This document shows, piece after piece, positions 62,026-64,000 of a DNA stretch of 64,000 nucleotides. Position 1 is the first letter of the stretch, and each line of letters begins with the position of its first letter. The notes beneath the pieces are model-generated. The model had not been told where the DNA came from. It was given only the letters and a program-made list of their open reading frames with translations, and ran no database searches. The position numbers were made by a program, and so were the translations under genes. This stretch comes from Cyclobacterium marinum DSM 745. GTDB taxonomy: Bacteria > Bacteroidota > Bacteroidia > Cytophagales > Cyclobacteriaceae. The DNA lies in assembly GCF_000222485.1 (NCBI RefSeq), contig NC_015914.1, positions 1,798,001-1,862,000 of the forward strand, in the 5' to 3' direction.

Positions 62026-64000
62026 TTACCAGCTTCTGGCACCACCCGGCCTTCTGCCTGGATATCCTCCTGGCCTTCCTCCACGGTCATCAGCCGGAAG
62101 GTCTGATTTCTTGAACTTACCAATAATATAAGTAAAAGAAACCATGGCATAACGGGTCATTACATTGGAATACACGTCGGAAACGGATACATCAGAGATG
62201 GTCCTTGACACACTGTTGTTTTGCTTCAACAAGTCAAAGACATATACCTTAAGCTCTCCCTTGTTGTTTTTTAGGAAGCGGTAGCCTGCCTCTATGTTCC
62301 ACAACCAAATCGATTGGTCAAACCCCTCTGCAAGCCCACTGTAGAGTACATGACTCACATTATTGGAGATAAAAGTCTTTCCATCATTGGGAGAATAATA
62401 AAACTTCAGATTACTGGTTTGGGTGTAGTAGTTGTTTTCTAGAGTGCTCTGAAGACTACTATTGACTATAGAATAACTCCCCCTCGTAGAAAGGTTAAAA
62501 TCTACATCCTTGGAAATATTACTTGCAAAAGTAATTCCTTGACTGATGTCTATGTTTTCATTGATATTGGTTTGTCCATTGATGATACCCGGCGTTCTGC
62601 TATAACTGATACCCGGGTTGAAGTTCACCTTGGTTTTTAATTTAGGAATGCTGGTTCCATAGTTGATAAAAAGTCGGGTGCTCATTTGCCCGCTTAGGTT
62701 CACCGGAGTAGTGATTTGCCCACCTCTACTTAATAATACATCATTATTAATTAGGGTATCCTGAGGCGCCACAAAAGTACTTGTTCCAATATAATCGCTA
62801 GTAAGTGAACCCAGTAAAAACATAAAGAATGTTCTATTGGTTTCCATGTCAAACTTAGAAATATTGGCAAAAATACTATTGTTGTAACTTTGACCCAGAG
62901 AAGGATTACCTACGGATAAATTCAAAGGATTGGTATTGTCAATGACATTTTGCAGCTGGTTTACACTAGGCTCATTCGTGCTGGTCCTGTACCTGAAACG
63001 GAAGCGGGTTCCATTTTCGTTTCTATAATTCATGGTTACCGTTGGAAGGATATTCTTAAAATCTCGATTGAAGACCCCTTCGGTTGGAAACACACTAACG
63101 TTATTTAACTTTGCATACTGATAATCTACCTCCATATTGAGGTTCAACCCATTGTTATTGTAGCGGTAACCCAATCCTGTTTTTTGCGTAAGAAATTTGT
63201 TATCAAATTCATTACTTAAAGCTGTATCCAAGACCATGATGCCTTGCTCATTGGCCAACTGAAAGGTTTTTTGGTCTGCCGCACTTTTGTTGTTTCCTAT
63301 CTGGTAAGAAGCTGTGGCTACAGATTTTTCACCTAAAGGTTCCGTATAAGTAATGTTGGCAGTGTAATTAAACCCGTCTGACAAAGCACTTGACTGCTGC
63401 ACAAGGGTATCGTAGGAATTTCTAACATAATCTTTGTTGGCAGAAATCAAATCTGTAAGTTGATCCCTTTCATTCCAGGCCGTACTCACATCGGTAGAAA
63501 GGGTTCTTCCTTTCTTATCAAACTTATACCTGTAGGTCAAGTTATTGGATATGGTAAAACCGCTGGTATTAATCCCTGTTTCATTTCTGGTATCACTCAA
63601 GCTATCCAGATTTTGATCCAGGTTTAAACCTCCCAGATTCGTAAAACTGCTATTGTCTTGAAAATTAATACTTGGTCGGATGATCAATGCATTCTTTTCA
63701 TCAATATCGTATTCCATTCTGGCATTCGCCCGATGGTTGTTATTGGTAATGTTGCTGATTTGATTTTCCTGATAAATCTGACTTACATCTTCTGAAACCA
63801 CTGTTTGCCTATTGGTGTTTTCCAAAATGGAGTTCTCTGTAGCATTGTAAAAATAACTTCCAGTAAAATTGATCTTTTCACCCCATTTGTCACTATAGTT
63901 CAATCCAAGGGAATTGGTGTTTACGATTCCATTGTTTTGGGATACGCCAAAAGTCCCTCCACCTTGGTTACCTCTTCTTCGGCCTCCACCACCAGTGCTT
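62026..64000 (-). CDS. Outer-membrane beta-barrel protein (TonB-receptor-like), C-terminal part
   Basis: The frame is open to the window edge, so the true start is beyond 64000. The visible 658 or so residues are a long run of amphipathic strands with Asn/Ser/Thr-rich loops (FRFRYRTSTNEPSVNQLQ, NPLNLSVGNPSLGQSYNNS), typical of the outer-membrane-protein beta-barrel family related to TonB-dependent receptors. A Gly/Arg-rich patch lies near the first residues seen (GGGGRRRGNQGGG), and the C-terminus is a Pro/Gly/Arg-rich tail (GGRPGGYPGRRPGG). A strong terminator follows. Confidence 0.8.
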   Translation of the reverse strand, partial: STGGGGRRRGNQGGGTFGVSQNNGIVNTNSLGLNYSDKWGEKINFTGSYFYNATENSILENTNRQTVVSEDVSQIYQENQISNITNNNHRANARMEYDIDEKNALIIRPSINFQDNSSFTNLGGLNLDQNLDSLSDTRNETGINTSGFTISNNLTYRYKFDKKGRTLSTDVSTAWNERDQLTDLISANKDYVRNSYDTLVQQSSALSDGFNYTANITYTEPLGEKSVATASYQIGNNKSAADQKTFQLANEQGIMVLDTALSNEFDNKFLTQKTGLGYRYNNNGLNLNMEVDYQYAKLNNVSVFPTEGVFNRDFKNILPTVTMNYRNENGTRFRFRYRTSTNEPSVNQLQNVIDNTNPLNLSVGNPSLGQSYNNSIFANISKFDMETNRTFFMFLLGSLTSDYIGTSTFVAPQDTLINNDVLLSRGGQITTPVNLSGQMSTRLFINYGTSIPKLKTKVNFNPGISYSRTPGIINGQTNINENIDISQGITFASNISKDVDFNLSTRGSYSIVNSSLQSTLENNYYTQTSNLKFYYSPNDGKTFISNNVSHVLYSGLAEGFDQSIWLWNIEAGYRFLKNNKGELKVYVFDLLKQNNSVSRTISDVSVSDVYSNVMTRYAMVSFTYIIGKFKKSDLPADDRGGRPGGYPGRRPGGARSW

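Overview
The window looks like chromosomal DNA of a marine-type Bacteroidota, most likely Cytophagales/Cyclobacteriaceae. This is inferred from the gene families (DUF1080 with Gfo/Idh proteins, FG-GAP lipoproteins, BlaI/M56 pairs with a TonB C-terminus, YHYH protein, large outer-membrane beta-barrels), from the many lipobox signal peptides and from the A+T-rich intergenic DNA. No rRNA or tRNA gene and no CRISPR array was seen.

Region 1 (1-37 kb) is ordinary core and metabolic chromosome: metK, DinB-like and EcsC proteins, two Gfo/Idh/MocA oxidoreductases, a cytochrome c/FG-GAP lipoprotein, a lone receiver protein, a BlaI/M56 pair with a candidate operator, a DEAD-box helicase, the modABC molybdate transporter, a serine hydrolase, an ENPP-like phosphodiesterase, a TetR/AhpD-like/DsbA-like cluster with two matching operator sequences, an NCS1 permease with a polyol dehydrogenase, a DUF1080-Gfo/Idh operon, and a Crp/Fnr-type regulator next to a perfect TTGAC-N4-GTCAA palindrome. 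An SRPBCC/AHSA1 gene at 28954-29358 has been killed by two in-frame TGA codons.

Region 2 (37.5-57.9 kb) is accessory and is the most interesting part. Most genes are short, unrelated and on the minus strand. They are separated by long imperfect palindromes with AAC...GTT ends, and stop codons often lie in or beside the AAC box. This is the layout of an integron cassette array without an integrase (CALIN-like). Cassette cargo includes HigB/HigA, a DUF1016 (YhcG-like) nuclease, several DUF proteins, a cupin-SDR-AraC group and a two-gene DUF4297-like nuclease plus zinc-hook SMC-like ATPase pair resembling Lamassu or ABC-3C defence. Six group II intron copies or remnants, of at least three types, lie in or next to the palindromes. 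One is apparently complete (52094-53994) and sits inside an arm of a palindrome that can be rebuilt across it. A 22-bp palindrome (GCCTGCCCTGT-N5-ACAGGG) occurs three times, twice demonstrably as an insert in intron sequence. An IS66-family element (43872-46241) splits an AraC gene with a perfect 8-bp target duplication.

Region 3 (57.9-64 kb) holds an IS91-family transposase with a frameshift, preceded by a translationally coupled tyrosine recombinase, then about 1.9 kb without a convincing gene that carries at least eight GTCGAAG-type repeats, and finally the C-terminal part of a large outer-membrane barrel protein that runs off the window.
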